Origin: Cannabis sativa
Lineage: Eukaryota > Streptophyta > Magnoliopsida > Rosales > Cannabaceae
Assembly (NCBI RefSeq): GCF_029168945.1
Contig: NC_083602.1
Location: 69,150,600-69,214,599 of the forward strand
DNA: 64,000 nt
Direction of reading: 5' to 3'
Under the pieces are notes generated by a model. It made no database searches. It worked only from the letters and a program-made list of their open reading frames with translations, and was not told the DNA's origin. Below are positions 11,215 through 24,647 of this stretch, piece by piece. Both the position numbers and the translations under genes were made by a program. Positions within the stretch are counted from its first letter, which is position 1. Each line of letters opens with the position of its first letter.

Positions 11215-14200
11215 TGGTAATTGATATTCTTGCAAGAAATTTGGACTTTAAAACGATTGTTTGATGTTTTGGATGGTATCATGTTGTATTGAGTGTTATT
11301 TGATGATTGATTGATGTTTGTGAATTTTTGTGAAAAATAATTGAATATCTGTTTCTGGAATTATTTTTATTGGATAGTATGGAAAAAATTAAGCAATTTA
11401 CTTTTTTACAGAACTCAATTTCGTTTTAATTTGAATTAGTTATGATTTTTTGAAGTTTCAAAAATATCGGGGTGCTGTCACTGCACCACGTGCGCACGCG
11501 GAGAGGCTGCTAGCAGCCTCCTGCGCCGAGGTTACACGCCCAAGCACCCTGTTGCGCGCCCATGACAGTATGCAATGCATATTGTCCGTACAACTCGCAT
11601 TTTTTTTCGTTTTTCTTCGATTTTTCATGCTTTTTCATGGATTTAACTTCGGATTTTTTGTATAGTTCTGTATTTATACATTTATTATTCCTAATTCAAT
11701 TCTAATTATCATAATTAAATTAATTAATATTTTTTACATTTAATTCATGATATTAGTGTAATTTGAATTTGAAAATAGTAAATATCTATCTTTTTTGCTT
11801 AATTATCTATCTTATTTTTAAATTTGATTATATCTTATCTTATTTTTAAATTTAAGGTCAGATATTAAATTTTTTAAATTATTTTTTTTAAATAATTTGA
11901 CCTTATTTAAATTTAAAATAAGATAACTATAATCATATAATTTTAAATAGATGTAAGATATTTTGCTAACTTTAAAATTTTGTTATTTTATTTAAATTAA
12001 ATTATAAAATCTGAAAAAGATATTTATTTATCTTGTTTAATTTTTATTTATAAAATAACATTAAAATTTTTAAAAGTAGTTAGCAAATTTTGAAATGATA
12101 TTTAGGTTGGTTGAAACCTAATTTTTCAAAATTGTAGGTTTAATTTTAAATATTATTATATTAATTTCAAAAAAATTTAAATTTTATTTTATTTTATTAT
12201 TTTTCGAAAATAATTTTTTTTTAATTAATTTTTCGAAATTACTTATTTAAAATTAAGTAAATCCTACATCCAACTATCCAGCTAACATTGTTGCAGGAGT
12301 ATGTGTTTTAGCTTGTTTGTAAGATTTTTAAAAACCTATTATTGCTTGATTGCAAATAGCCATGGTTAACTTGTGGACAGATCCAATGATCTGATTTTAA
12401 CTCATGACTCCCTTGGTCAAGTAAATAATTTGTAACAGGTATATTTTCACAATCTTCTTTCATCTGTGTATAACCTAGCAACATGATAGGATCCATCCAA
12501 ATTGTGTGCCTGTGTGAGCCTATATGTTTAATTTTGTTATAGATGCATATAGGTTGTTGTTGCTAAATAAAGTATCATAGTTTTTGATAGATTTTATTTA
12601 GGCCCATTTAGTTTTGGGCCTATTCAATTAATAACAGTTGTTCATTTTAAGGTTAAATTCCTCTCTTTTGGGCCTTGTGTGAGAGTTGGGAGCCATAGTA
12701 GTGGGTACGACATACTGAACCCAGCACCCCCTCACATGAACCACCCCAATTGTGAAGGCCCATTTGCCTGATTTGAATAACTGTACTAGGTTAATTAAAC
12801 TATTTTAACCTAATAAAATTGATTAGCAACATAATTAATTTTTTTATTTTTAAATTAATTTAAGAAAATCATAGTTTAAAGAATTTTATTCTAAGCTAAA
12901 CTATATGTATTTTCTTGTATTTAATTAAATATAGAATTATAACCATCTAGATTCTTTCTGAAGCTTAATTTAAATTTTTCATTAAATATTCCTATTTAAG
13001 TTGATATTTAGTTATCTCTAACTAATCAACTTAAATCTGAATATCTTTTGGATTTAAAATTTTAAAATTAAGTTGAGGAATTTTAGGAATTGGTTATTAA
13101 GATTCTTTAGATATATATATATATATTTTTTTAAGTTGATATCTTTTCGAATATTAACTTAAAATGGAATATTTTCAAATTAAGTGGTTACAACTTAATT
13201 TTTTTGATATTTAATTAAATTTAAATTTGAAAATATTTAAGTTCTAGATTTTTTTTTAATACAACTTAAATTAGATATTTTTTCAAATTTTGTGGAAAAG
13301 ATACTTAGTCAAATAAGATATTTTCTAGATAGTTATTTCTAGACTACTTATTATTTCTAATATTAAATAGGAAAATATTATAAATTGTGAAATTAATTAT
13401 TTAAATAATTAATTTTGGTACAATTTATTTTAAGTATATTTTTCCTAGTTTTAAACTAGAGATTAATAATTAAGCCTTCTCTACACTTAATTATTTATTT
13501 CTTGTATTTAATACATTTAATTAATTTAAAAATTAAATATCTAAGTTGATTTTCATCATGATACTTAAATATTTCTTTTTCATGACACTTAATTAAATAG
13601 AAAATTATTTTTAGTTGGAATTTATTTTTTCAACTAAATTTAAATAATTTTCAAAATATATTTTTTCTTTATTTTATTAATCAAATTTCGAAATTGCATT
13701 TCTTAAATGCTGGAATTTCGAATTTTATTTGAAAAATAGGTTAAAGTTGTAAATTATTTATTTTAATTTTGGACCAACTTAAATCAATGATTTTTTCATT
13801 TAGTGATTAATTAAAATAAATGAAGTAAAATATATTTAATTAGAAAATGAATTAATTAGTCCATGAAAATCTAGAAAGATATTATCTGTTTTTTCTTGAA
13901 GTATTTTTCTAGTGTATTTAATTAAATAGAAAATTAATATTTAAGTTGATTTTCCTCATCATACTTAAATATTTGAATTTTTTTTATATATTTAATTAAA
14001 TAGGAAAATTATATATTTTTTTTTGTAAATTAATTTTATTAATTAATTTTTGGCCAACATTAAATTAGAATAATTTTTCCAGGATTTATTTTTTATTTTA
14101 ACATGTATTTTCGAAAATTGTATTCTTAAATACTTTAATTTTTCGAAATGCAATATATATTTATAGAAAATTAAATTTGAGTTGTAAATTAATTTAAATT

Positions 14201-15600
14201 AATTTTGTAAGAACTTAAATTGAATATTTTTCTAAATAATTATTGGAAATTATTACTAAGATGGAAGAAATTCATGTTATTTTCATATCCATCTAAGTAA
14301 AATTTATAAATATTAAATTAAAATTTATATTTATAATTCTTCATTCTAAATTGGAAATTTTAATTGAATAAATATATATTTAAAATAAATAGATAAAATA
14401 ATGAGATTCAAAAAAAATACAACTCTCTTTAAATAATGAGCTTTATTATTAAGATATTCGATCTCCATTGTTGGTTTTACTTCGCGTTTGTTTTAGTGAG
14501 TAATCCTCCCTAATGGAGGAACGTTCATTAGCAATTTCGCACCGTTTAATCTCGGAAGATAAGTAGTTTGTAAGTGTTTTATATGGTATGGATCACCCTA
14601 ATGGTGGCGACCATATTTGACTTGCAAATTATGAAACAATGGTGGAAGCTCATAAGATAGAATTGCCTTGACTCTCGCCTAAACGGGACAACGCTGAATT
14701 CCAATCTTGATTGAATAAAAGGTTGCTAGAATGTTTAACATTTTAGATGAGCTGACAACTCTATTCAATGGATGGTAGCTTTGACTCTCGCCTAAACGGG
14801 ACACTGATATCAGTTTGTTGAAAACCTTGGAAATTATTTAGGATTGTATGTTTTAGTATTTTCACTTGTCATATCTACTTGCTATATGTTTAATAATTTC
14901 TGAATTGTGTATGAATTTATATTGAACCATGTTATTTTCTGTTATTAAGTTGTAGTTTAATTTTGAATCTTCATTGTTGGTCTAACTTGGTTTGTTTATC
15001 TAATGAGATAAATCCCTAGTGGATTTTCACCATTAGACATACATATTAGTGTTAGATCTCGAAAGATAAATATTGTATATGCGACATCTAGCTGTTCATC
15101 AATAGATGACACCTTAGACTAGTATTTTTACAATATGAAACAAGAAGACTATATAAATAAGATTACTTTGACTTTCGCTAATCGAAGCATCGTTGGATTC
15201 TTATTTAAACAATGAAATTATCCTAATTCCTCTTAGCTTATTCATTGCAAATTAGCTCAATAACATATCATTGGATGAATGGTCTATAAATCATTTCATG
15301 TCATTCTATATTTTCTCTTAAGAAATTAAATGACGCATATGATTATAATCCCGAAATTCTATTCCCAATTGATATAAATCCTCAATCTTAGAAATCTCCT
15401 ACTTGTATAGGCAAATCAGACTTAGAGTTAAATTAGTAGTGGTGGTCCAAGAAAGAATTACTCATTATATTTGGTATAAATTTAAGTCTTTGACTTTAAT
15501 TTTAGATTCCAAACAGAAATTTTCTTATATTTCCAATTCCAGGATGCAATACAGTTACTTTCACAAGTGTTTAATATCCATCTTCTATTAATGGATTCAA
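11215..15600 (+). other. Non-coding leader of the copia-like element
   Basis: About 4.4 kb without credible coding sequence. 11700-14400 is extremely AT-rich with diverged repeats (a block near 13500-13620 recurs near 13910-14000). At 14480-15300 the composition becomes normal, and a motif TTGACTCTCGCCTAAACGGG occurs at 14668 and 14781, with a weaker copy at 15178. Short frames at 12308-12496 and 15403-15591 look accidental. Confidence 0.6.
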
Positions 15601-15799
15601 ACTGTATGGAATATGAGTTTAGTATTCTGTGACCAGGATCCACTTGCACTATTCTATGAACTCATTGAAGTAACTAAACCTAAGTCATCAAAAGACACAA
15701 CCACAATTTTATTAATCTATGACATTTGTATCTTGTTCATAGTGGTTTTGACAAGATCAATCTCTGCAAAGAGTTAATATGCCTATATCCACTGAAAGT

Positions 15800-17620
15800 A
15801 AGTTCATCTCATTCGCAGATGGATGTACATTCAGGGGTGGATATGAGTTTTTCGTTGTATTCTTAAAACGATCACTCTAGATTATACCTTATGCAAAGAA
15901 ATTTGAAATGTTTAAAAAATTTCATAAATTTCTAGCAATGGTTAAAACCATTAAGGTAAGTGGTTAAAGATCTTGCGAACTGATAGGGGTGGAGAAATAG
16001 TTAGTAGATATGCAGTTCAAAGATCATTAAATTGATTTTTGAATTATATCCAAACTTACCTCCCCAGAAATTTCGATTTGCATATTGATGATTAGTTACT
16101 AGTCGTTGCCTAAAACCTTCTATGGTAATACCATTTCAGAATGATGTAATAGTTGTATACTTAACGTAAATCATTACTAGATTCATGGATGACCTAATCA
16201 AAATCTTAAGAAAAGCTAGAACTATTAACCATGGTTTGTTAGCTATTCTAAGTGATTAGGGGTGGACCATCCCATTGTCAATAGATAAGAAAGTGTTTGT
16301 TCAAACAAATACTACTTTTCTAAGAAAATGACTAAGTCTGAAAATAAAGTAGCAAATAAAGGAGATATTTTTTTTGATTCCAAAAGTGTTCTATCATCTT
16401 ATATGACATATGATGATCCCACTGGCTCTGTTGTCTTGTCACAACCGAAGAGGTCAATACCATTTAGTTTTCTTAGACATAATACACGGTACCTTGTCGT
16501 AGTGGGAGAGTTTCTAGGAACTCACCTTCTTATGAGTTGGGAGACACTAGTGATTAAAATCCATTGTGAGTTTAAACAAGTAATGGATTGTCAAGATAAG
16601 AAACTAAGAAGAAAGCCAAGAGAACTATAGTTTGATCCATTCACATGGAATAACTTAAAGTTTTCTATTACAAAGACATAAAAGGAAATTTTCGTTTATA
16701 AGTCTATTCAATGGACTTAACAAAACTTCCTGTTCCTAGTATTATAGGTTTGAGTTTTATCTAAACCCATGGCTTGTGGTATACCTGGTAATTACTTACT
16801 CTAATGCAAGCAACTTACTTGAGTAAGATGCTGAAGCATTTTCTTTCTAATGGCAATCTATAGAAGCTTCACAACTTCTTAGGCATAGATTTTATTTATC
16901 TAAGGAAAAGTCTCAACTATTCCAGAAAAGATAAAGCCATGAAAGAATTTCTTATATCAATAGTGAGAGGTCTTAGATATGCTTTTGTATGCCTTAGACC
17001 AGACACCTGCTGTTGAGTGGGAGTAATGAGTAAGTATCAGATTAATCCAGGAGAAGAACATTGGAAGACAATCAAGTAAATCTTAAGATTAAGAAGAGGA
17101 ACTATATGTTAGTCTATAAGGGTGTGTTTAAAACTCTTAGACTACACCATATCAGATTTTGAAATTTGCCTTTGTGCTAGAAAATCTTTCTGATAAGATG
17201 GTGATTACTCTGGGGGTGGAATAGTGATTTTGGAGAAGTGTAAAAACCTATCTGAAGTCTCTAGGTCTACCAGAAAGGGACTGAATGTTAAAAGTTGCAG
17301 GAAAGGTACTTATTCAGTCTAAGGAAAGTTCTATACATCTTTGGCACCATTCCAAATTGCCTTAACTACTAGTGTTACTTCCTGAATAACCAAGAAGTAG
17401 TTGCCAAAGGTATAGAATCCACTATCCCAAAAAGAGTAAACATATAGAGAGGAATTTCACATTATCAATGATTTTGTGATTAAGGAAGAGTAATGGTGGA
17501 GAAAAGGTTGTGTTTAATTCAACCTTTCAGATCATATTACGAGGAGTTTACTACTACTACACTTGATTTGTATATCAAGGTGTTGAGATTATTTGAAATG
17601 CACAATTTGTTTTATATTAG
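15800..17620 (+). pseudogene. Decayed copia integrase, reverse transcriptase and RNase H
   Basis: Fragments in copia order: GGYEFF and LRTDRGGE near 15834-16000 (integrase, the latter carrying one DDE Asp), and LRPDTCC-VGVMSKYQINPGEEHWKTIK near 16990-17080 (RT/RNase H boundary, NPGEEHW being diagnostic). A KHIER-like motif is recognisable near 17440, so RNase H once followed. Every segment is cut by stops and frame changes; an open frame at 16328-16630 is a remnant. This element could only move with help from a related autonomous copy. Confidence 0.65.
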
Positions 17621-17621
17621 T

Positions 17622-17634
17622 GCAAGTGGGAGTT
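17622..17634 (+). other. Polypurine tract
   Basis: gcaagtgggagtt, purine-rich, ending directly at the 3' LTR start, as in plant copia elements. Confidence 0.7.
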
Positions 17635-19528
17635 TGTTGGATTTTATGCCCTAAATAAAACTCATTTCAATATAATCAGATTTGCTTATTAATATAGATC
17701 AGAAATAACATTTAATGTTGCATGGTTCACATGATTTATTCCATGATTATATGTACATAATGTATGAATTCATCTGAAACCCTTTTCACATACCTGATCC
17801 TGTTTATTGTGTTGTCAACACATTGGAAAGTAAACATGACTATGTGAATTAAGTTTCCTAGATTTATCAGACACAGGGTTTTACTAATATGATAATCTAC
17901 AACAAGAGTTTACTTGCATTTGGAGAAATGCTATGTTCTTTCCAGAACATTGGTTAAAGTAAAGCTCAAGTTGGATGCATGGAGTATGCATCGGAAGGGA
18001 CCGATATTAAACTTTGACTTAGATTTATTAAACTTACCGTAATATCTATTCAAGTCAATATCGCCTAGTTGATCCTAGATCAAATGATCTTAATCTTGTG
18101 ATGATTAGGCTCAATCTCGAAAGGCTATTCGTGTTCTTTGATTTGTTAGTTAAGCCTACTTTTGGGTCAGGGTGATACGTACATTTTGGGAACACGGTAG
18201 TGCAATTGAGTGGGAGCGCTAACATAAACATGGAATCTATAGCTTCTATCTGGCAAATAGTAAGTAAAGGATGATCACCTTCGAGCTTGACCAAACGAAA
18301 ATAAATGGTGGAGATCTCATTTCACATAAGCTGAAATATCATTTATACGGGGTTAAGTGTTTTAAGGATTAAATACATTGTAGGGTGTAACGGTAATCTA
18401 ATCCCTTTACAGTGTAGATCATCTATATAGAGGATCATTGATCAAATTAGGATTATAATAATGGATAACTAATGATGTGTCTATATGGTGGAACATATAG
18501 AGCATTCTATATACTGAGAGTGCAATTCTAAGTTCTATTCGTGGGTTCAATGAAGAATTAATAAGTCAGTGAATTTAGGTTATAAATTCTTGATCTGCTT
18601 ATTGGAAGCTCGGTTATATAGACCCATGGTCCCCCCACTAATTGAGATAATATTGCTTGTAAGACTCATGTAATTGGTTTTGATTAATCAATTATAATTC
18701 TCAAATTAGACTATGTCTATTTGTGAATTTTTCACTAAGTAAGGGCGAAATTGTATAGAAAGAGTTTTAGGGGCATATTTGTTCATTATGATACTTTGTA
18801 TGGTTCAATTAATAAATATGATAAATGACAATATTATTTAATAATTACTTATAGTTATTAAATAGTTAGAATTTTCATTGAAATGGTTGAATTAGAAAAT
18901 TGGCGTTTTTGAGAAAATCAGTTGCAGAAAAGATAAAACTACAAAATTACAAAAAGGGAGGCCCAAATCCACTTTGTATGGCCGGCCACTTTTGTAGGTT
19001 TTTCCCGCTGATATTTTCATTATTTTAATGCCAAATAATTCAAACCTAACCCTAGTGGAATGCTATAAATAGATAGTGAAGGCTTCAGGAAAATTACACT
19101 TTTCTTCTGACTTTTTATTCAGAAAAAACTGAGCCTCTCTCTCTCCCTATCTTTGGCCGTCCACTCCCTCTCTCTCTTCTTCCTAAAGATTTTGAAATTC
19201 TTAGTGTTAGAGTAGTGCCCACACACAGCAAGTGATACCTCAATCATAGTGAGGAAGATCGTGAAGAAAGACTTTCAGCAAGAAGGAGTTTTAGCACTAA
19301 AGAATCAGAGAAAGAGATCCAGGTTCAAATATTGATAATGCTCTGCTACAGAAAGGAATCAAGTGCTAGATATCTGAACGGAAGGAGTCATTATATTCCG
19401 CTGCACCCAATGTAAGGTTTACTAAACTTTATATGTGTTTATTTCATCGTTTTAGAAAATTCATATTTAGGGTGTTAATCAACATACTTGTGAGTAGATC
19501 TAAGATCCTGGTAAAATAATTTCCAACA
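17635..19528 (+). repeat. 3' LTR (1894 bp)
   Basis: Starts TGTTGGATTTTATGCCC, ends TTCCAACA. TATA box CTATAAATAG at 19063-19072. Followed by TSD ctcct. Confidence 0.9.
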
Positions 19529-19533
19529 CTCCT

Positions 19534-21230
19534 CGTAACTGCTGTCAATACAACATAAAATAAGTAAATGCATGCATTAATTAAGTTTAAAACTCGAAAC
19601 CAAGTTTTTGAGATGAGGTAATACTTATGTATAATGCGAAACGCAGTTGTATTGATGGGGGCGAGACCTTATGTCCAAAAGAATTCATCCTTGAATTTAT
19701 TTTTGTTGGGTAGCCTCACAATGATCCTTTGATCATCAGTGTGGGTCTCGAGATAGTGGAAACCACTTGCTCCTCGCTTCCTTGCGGGACAGGCCTTCAC
19801 TGAATAAAAATATAAAATTTCTAGTGGGGTCTGACACTCCCACTTCAAAATATGATATAAAACTTTCACTGGCCTATATTCTATAAGAATTTGGTACCAG
19901 CTGGAAAGGAGCAATGACGAGGTAGTTACAAAATTCCTTGAAATAATCTTTAAGATGGAGTACTGCTCCAACTCTTATGTGTTCGAGGCCCCAAGCACCT
20001 ATCCTAGACGACTCGCTTGTACTACAACCTTCTTCTCGACTCACACGTTCAGGAGAAAAACAACTAAATTCTCCTGGGGCAACAGACCTAACTCAGCATC
20101 CTTGCCCATACTTGATGCCACACGATTTTAGTACCTCTCCAATATGAGATCCTATAGACCTAACGTCTTGTGGGGTCTTTAATTTTTGTGCTTTCAAGGC
20201 AATGATCTCAAAATCTAAGTCACCTGGTGAAAAAGCAACAGTGACTAGAGGTTAAAACAAACCTAACTCAGCCCCAGGAGAAAAACAACTAAATTCTCCT
20301 GGGGCAACAGACCTAACTCAGCATCCTTGCCCATACTTGATGCCACACGATTTTAGTACCTCTCCAATATGAGATCCTATAGACCTAAGGTCTTGTGGGG
20401 TCTTTAATTTTTGTGCTTTCAAGGCAATGATCTCAAAATCTATGTCACCTGGTGAAAAAGCAACAGTGACTAGAGGTAAAAACAAAGGTCTCGCTGAAGG
20501 AATATCAATTAAATTATGAGGTTCAGGCGAGGCAACTTCTCACAAAAAATAGTATTTACCCTAAATTATTTCTTGTAAGAATTTCTATAGTGACTAGAGA
20601 TTTCATCTTGGTTGGTTTTAATAAGATGATCCCTAATTTTTACATCATTTATCTCAAGAATAGTTTAGGGTATGTGTATTTTGGGTCTGAATGGAATGGC
20701 TGAAATTTGAGGACAATTTGATTCTAAGGATTCTAGGATTGTAATTTCTGGAATAAATTGGGTCATACTTATAAACAGTGCTATCCTAATTTCTGAAAAA
20801 ATAGAACACGACTTTAACCCATAAAATTTATGAATCGAATAACCTAAATTTTTTCCTAGACCTAGAACTATTCAGACAAATAAAATTAAATTTACCTAAA
20901 TAACAAAGGAATGCAGAAAAGGAAACATCAATCAAGGAGAAAAATTAATAAAATGAGAAAGAATATGACTTACTGTCTTGACTGTGATTACAGAAGAAAT
21001 TAGAATTTCGCAATTGAAATTTCAAAGATTAAAGGATGGGTTCTGATTGTTTCTGGAATAATAGACGTGATCTGATGTAACACGTAGGAAGAAAGTGAAA
21101 GACAATGAGGGCATGCAAATTTATGCATTATTTATTTATGCCATATAAAAATAAATTCTAATTTTTCTAAATTTATGAAAGATCTCCTTTTTTATCTTTG
21201 AAATAACTTCAAACTTTATTAATCAAGTTG
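19534..21230 (-). pseudogene. Transposase_28/coiled-coil gene (aORF relic A), N-terminal half
   Basis: On the minus strand, segments parallel the + strand gene at 56155-56990: GDLDFEIIALKAQKLKTPQD, then CGIKYGQG and VRSVAPGEFSCFSP, then IGAWGLEHIRVGAVLHLKDY and VLYHILKWECQTPLEILYFY, then KACPARKRGASGFHYLE (open at 19669-19971). The block around LKDYFKEF and IAPFQL fits the Pfam Transposase_28 (putative gypsy-type transposon) pattern. The reading frame shifts at about 19900, and a 225-bp tandem duplication lies inside the coding part. The gene is cut at 19533/9316 by the copia element. Upstream of about 20950 no coding text is recognised; 20950-21360 is probably leader. If it follows the rule seen at 55440 and 60000, its carrier element was on the + strand. 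Confidence 0.65.
20051..20486 (-). repeat. 225-bp tandem duplication inside relic A
   Basis: 20051-20275 is repeated as 20276-20486 with only a few single-base differences. Both copies carry the same coding text, so relic A contains a duplicated segment. Confidence 0.9.
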
Positions 21231-21402
21231 CCCCAATAATGAGAAATACAACCAATAATGTCATCTTGAGAGCCAGATTATAAAAATTGTCTCTAAAGCA
21301 AACTTTTTCCAATGTATGGCCAACATATTTCCAAAAATAAATTGACAAGAACTGCTGTAATTTAGTTTGTTTTTTGTTTTTGAAAACATTCATCATTTTT
21401 AT

Positions 21403-24400
21403 TTAAATGCAATCTATATTGATTACATGGCTTAAATCCGGAGTAACATCACTACTCCTGATCAATGCTCTAGCTAAGAAGTGAGCAACACTATTCGCAG
21501 AACGTATAATAAAATGAACAGAAACATCACATAACTCATTCAACAACAACTTACAGTCAGAAATAATACTCCCAAAGTAAGAAACCATTGGGATTGAACT
21601 TCGTAAAGCTTGTACCAATGTAAGGCTATCAGTTTCAATTACCACTTGCTTCCATGACTTCTTCTTAACCCAACTCAAAGCTTCTTTCACTCACAACGCC
21701 TCCACCATTTCAGGTTGCAGCACACCCGATCGACAACAGCTAAAAGCTAGCCACGGATCCAGCAACACATTAATCCTTGAACCATCACCAACTCTGCATC
21801 TTGCCCCCCTACGAACAATATCTTGTGTTTCAAAAATACTACGCCAAACAAAGCTCAAATTACTTTCCAATTCTGTTGTCAAAAAACTCCATTCTGATAG
21901 TAACGAGCTTTGAATATTCTACCAACAAGAGATTTAGACCGACTAAAGAATCTCCAACCTTGTTTGCAAAGTAAACTCAAATTAAAATCTCAGAGATTTC
22001 GAAACCCCATGCCACCTTTTGACTTGTGAATCGCCAATTTATCCCACTTCTTCCAATGAATTCCTTTATTATTCTTCGATGATCGCCACCAAAACTTATA
22101 CATCAATTACTCCATCTCATTGCAAGTTTCTACTGGGAGCAAAAACACACTCATCGCATAACTTGGGAGCGATTGAGCCACAGATTTAATCAGAAATTCC
22201 TTCCTAGCTCTCGACAGCAACCTTCCTTCCCATCCCTGGATTTTTTTTCCTCATTTTATCCTTCAGAAAACCAAGTAGAGCTGTTTTATTTGCGACCCAT
22301 AATGTTAGGCAAACCCAAATAAGTGCTACCCTCATCTGCCTCATGAACGCCCAAGATAGAGAACACTCGCTGCCTAACTCCATTATCTGTGTTAGCACTA
22401 AAGAAAACAGAAGATTTTTGCAGATTTACTTGTTGACCCGAAGCCATCTGAAAAGTATGAAGCATATCTAACACATTAGTAGCACTATCTTTAGAGGCCT
22501 TACAAAATACATAGCAATCATCAGCAAAAAAAACATATGTGATATCATAGGGCCCCCTCTTGCAACCTTGCACCCCCTAATCCTCCCTAGCCTCTCATAG
22601 TCTTTTATCAAAGCTGGGAATCCTTCTGCACACAGAATGAACAAATAGGGTGAAAAAGGGTCATCCTGTCTTAATCCTCTGGTAGGAATAATAGGCCCAA
22701 TCTCATGACCCCCGGCAGTAATCATATAAGAAGCAGAGCTAACACACTGCATAATGAGCTTAATCAAATGCTCATCAAACCCCAATCTCCTCAGCATGGC
22801 CTGTAAGAAACCCCATTCAACCCGATGATGTGCCTTACTCATATCCAACTTTAGTGTCATAAAACCATCTTTCCCAACCTGCTTTCTTTTTAGATAATGC
22901 ATAACTTCAAAGGAGACTAAAATATTATCAGTGATTAGTCTTCCAGGTAAAAAAGCAGTTTGGGTTTCAGAAATCACATTGGGGAGAACAACTTTTAATC
23001 TATTTGCCAACACTTTGGAAACAACCTTATAAACAACATTACACAATGCTATGGGTCTAAGCTCACTCATGCTTTCAAGTTTGGATTTCATCAAAATAAG
23101 CACAATATTTGTTTCCTTTAAATGAATAGGAAATTCACCAAAAGTAAAGAAATGTTGTACTAACCGAATAACATCCTTGCCCACAATGTCCCATAATTTT
23201 CGATAAAATCCAGGATTGAAACCATCATGCCAAGGCGATTTGTCAGGGTGCATTTGAAATAGAGCTTTTCGAACTTTCTTGGCTTCCACAGGAGTAGTAA
23301 GATCCTCATTCATACTATGTTAAACCTGGTTGTGCACACAGTCCGTAACCCTACTCCAATCTATGTTGGTGGCAGCAAATAACTCCCTGAAGTAATCTTC
23401 CACAACACCAGCCAGCCCACTATCCGAATCCACCCAAGCTCCATTGTTATTTTTTAAACATTAAATCTGATTAGTTTTCCGTCTACTACTCGCACAAGCA
23501 TGGAAATATTTGGTATTCTGGTCACCCGCTTGCAACCACATTTGTTTTGAGCGTTGTTTCCAGAAAACCTCCTTTTGAGGAAGAACTCCAAATAACCGAT
23601 CTTGGGCTTCCTTATATCTCTTTACTGAGTCGACATCTCTTCGATTTTTTAATAGCTTCATTACTCTATTACAGTTGCTTATTCTCTCTTTAAAATTTCC
23701 TGTAATCTCCTTTCCCCATTCGGCCAAAGTAGTGCTACAACACTTAATCTTTAAAGACAAAGAGTTTGAACCAGGTGTTTCCCAATTATCTTGGACAAGT
23801 TTCCTACACATAGGCTCACGCACCCAAGCATTTTCAAACCGAAACTTTTTGGTAGTGAACACTCTTTTAAACAAATTAAGATTCAACCATATTGGACAAT
23901 GATCAGACTCTAAGATTTCTAAATTTTCTAACCTTGCATCAGGGAATAACATGTTCTAATCCTGGTTGATAAGTGCTCTGTCCAACCTAACTTCAACCCA
24001 CGCCGAAGTACCCTTCCCCTTCTCCCATGTGTACGGATATCCCACTAACTCCATATCAATTAGATTACAGTCCGCCACCACATCTTGAAATCCCTAAAGT
24101 AACCATCTAGGATAGGGACAACCTCCTCTTTTATCACTAAGGTGAAGGACATTATTCAAACCTCCCAATAAGCACCATGGTAAAACCGATTCCAGCCAAC
24201 TGTCTAATAAGTTGCCAGGAGTTCCCCCACAAATTCCTTTGAGGTTCACCATAGAAGCCTGTCGCACAAAATAGTGGATAACCTTCCAACTGCACCTCCA
24301 AGTCGATATGGTTATTGCTGAAACTAAGAATTTTACCATCCTCTTACCTTTTCCACAACATAGCAAGACCCCCACTATGACCCTGAGCTTCAACAACAAA

Positions 24401-24569
24401 ACTACCTTCAAAGCCAAACATAACTCTTACATACTTCACTCTTTCTTTCTTACAAATTGTCTCACACAAAAAAAAGCACATTGGGTCTCTTTTGAAAAAT
24501 AATTTCTTTTAGGAATTGAACAGTCCGCGGGTTCTCAAGCCCACGGCAATTCCAACTTAACAAACTCAT
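21403..24569 (-). pseudogene. LINE ORF2: endonuclease, reverse transcriptase, RNase H (broken)
   Basis: ORF2 begins at 24569 with MSLLSWNCRGL, the WNCRG start of L1-type AP endonucleases. After stops and shifts, LPWCLLGGLNNVLHLSDKRG and DHCPIWLNL (23461-23952) are later endonuclease motifs. The RT follows at 22468-23313: RPIALCNVVYKVVSKVLANR, PGRLITDNILVSFEVMHY, KLDMSKAHHRVEW (usually AYDRVEW) and GLRQDDPFSPYLF. The FADD box lies in the next frame (22286-22573, VFFADDCYVFCKA). WRSIFETQDI and VGDGSRINVLLDPWL (21691-21882) jump abruptly to an RNase H end (WKQVVIETDSLTLVQAL, SANSVAHFLARA, 21403-21690), so about 200 residues are missing. The element is dead. Confidence 0.85.
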
Positions 24570-24647
24570 TGTTCTTGACGGGCCCCAGCACAAGAATCTG
24601 CCAATAACAAGTTTTTTTTAAAACTACCAACTTCCTCACTAGCTTCG

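Larger units (their letters stand above)
9321..19528 (+). mobile_element. Full-length 10.2-kb copia-like LTR retrotransposon, internally decayed
   Basis: Both LTRs (9321-11198 and 17635-19528) are present in the same orientation, with the 5-bp target duplication ctcct at 9316-9320 and 19529-19533. A PBS-like sequence follows the left LTR and a polypurine tract precedes the right one. The 6.4-kb interior has no long open frame; integrase and reverse transcriptase/RNase H relics near its 3' end show copia gene order. Over the first 320 bp the two LTRs differ at roughly a dozen positions, so insertion is not recent. The LTRs are unusually long for copia (about 1.9 kb). The element split relic A (7930-21230). 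Confidence 0.9.
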
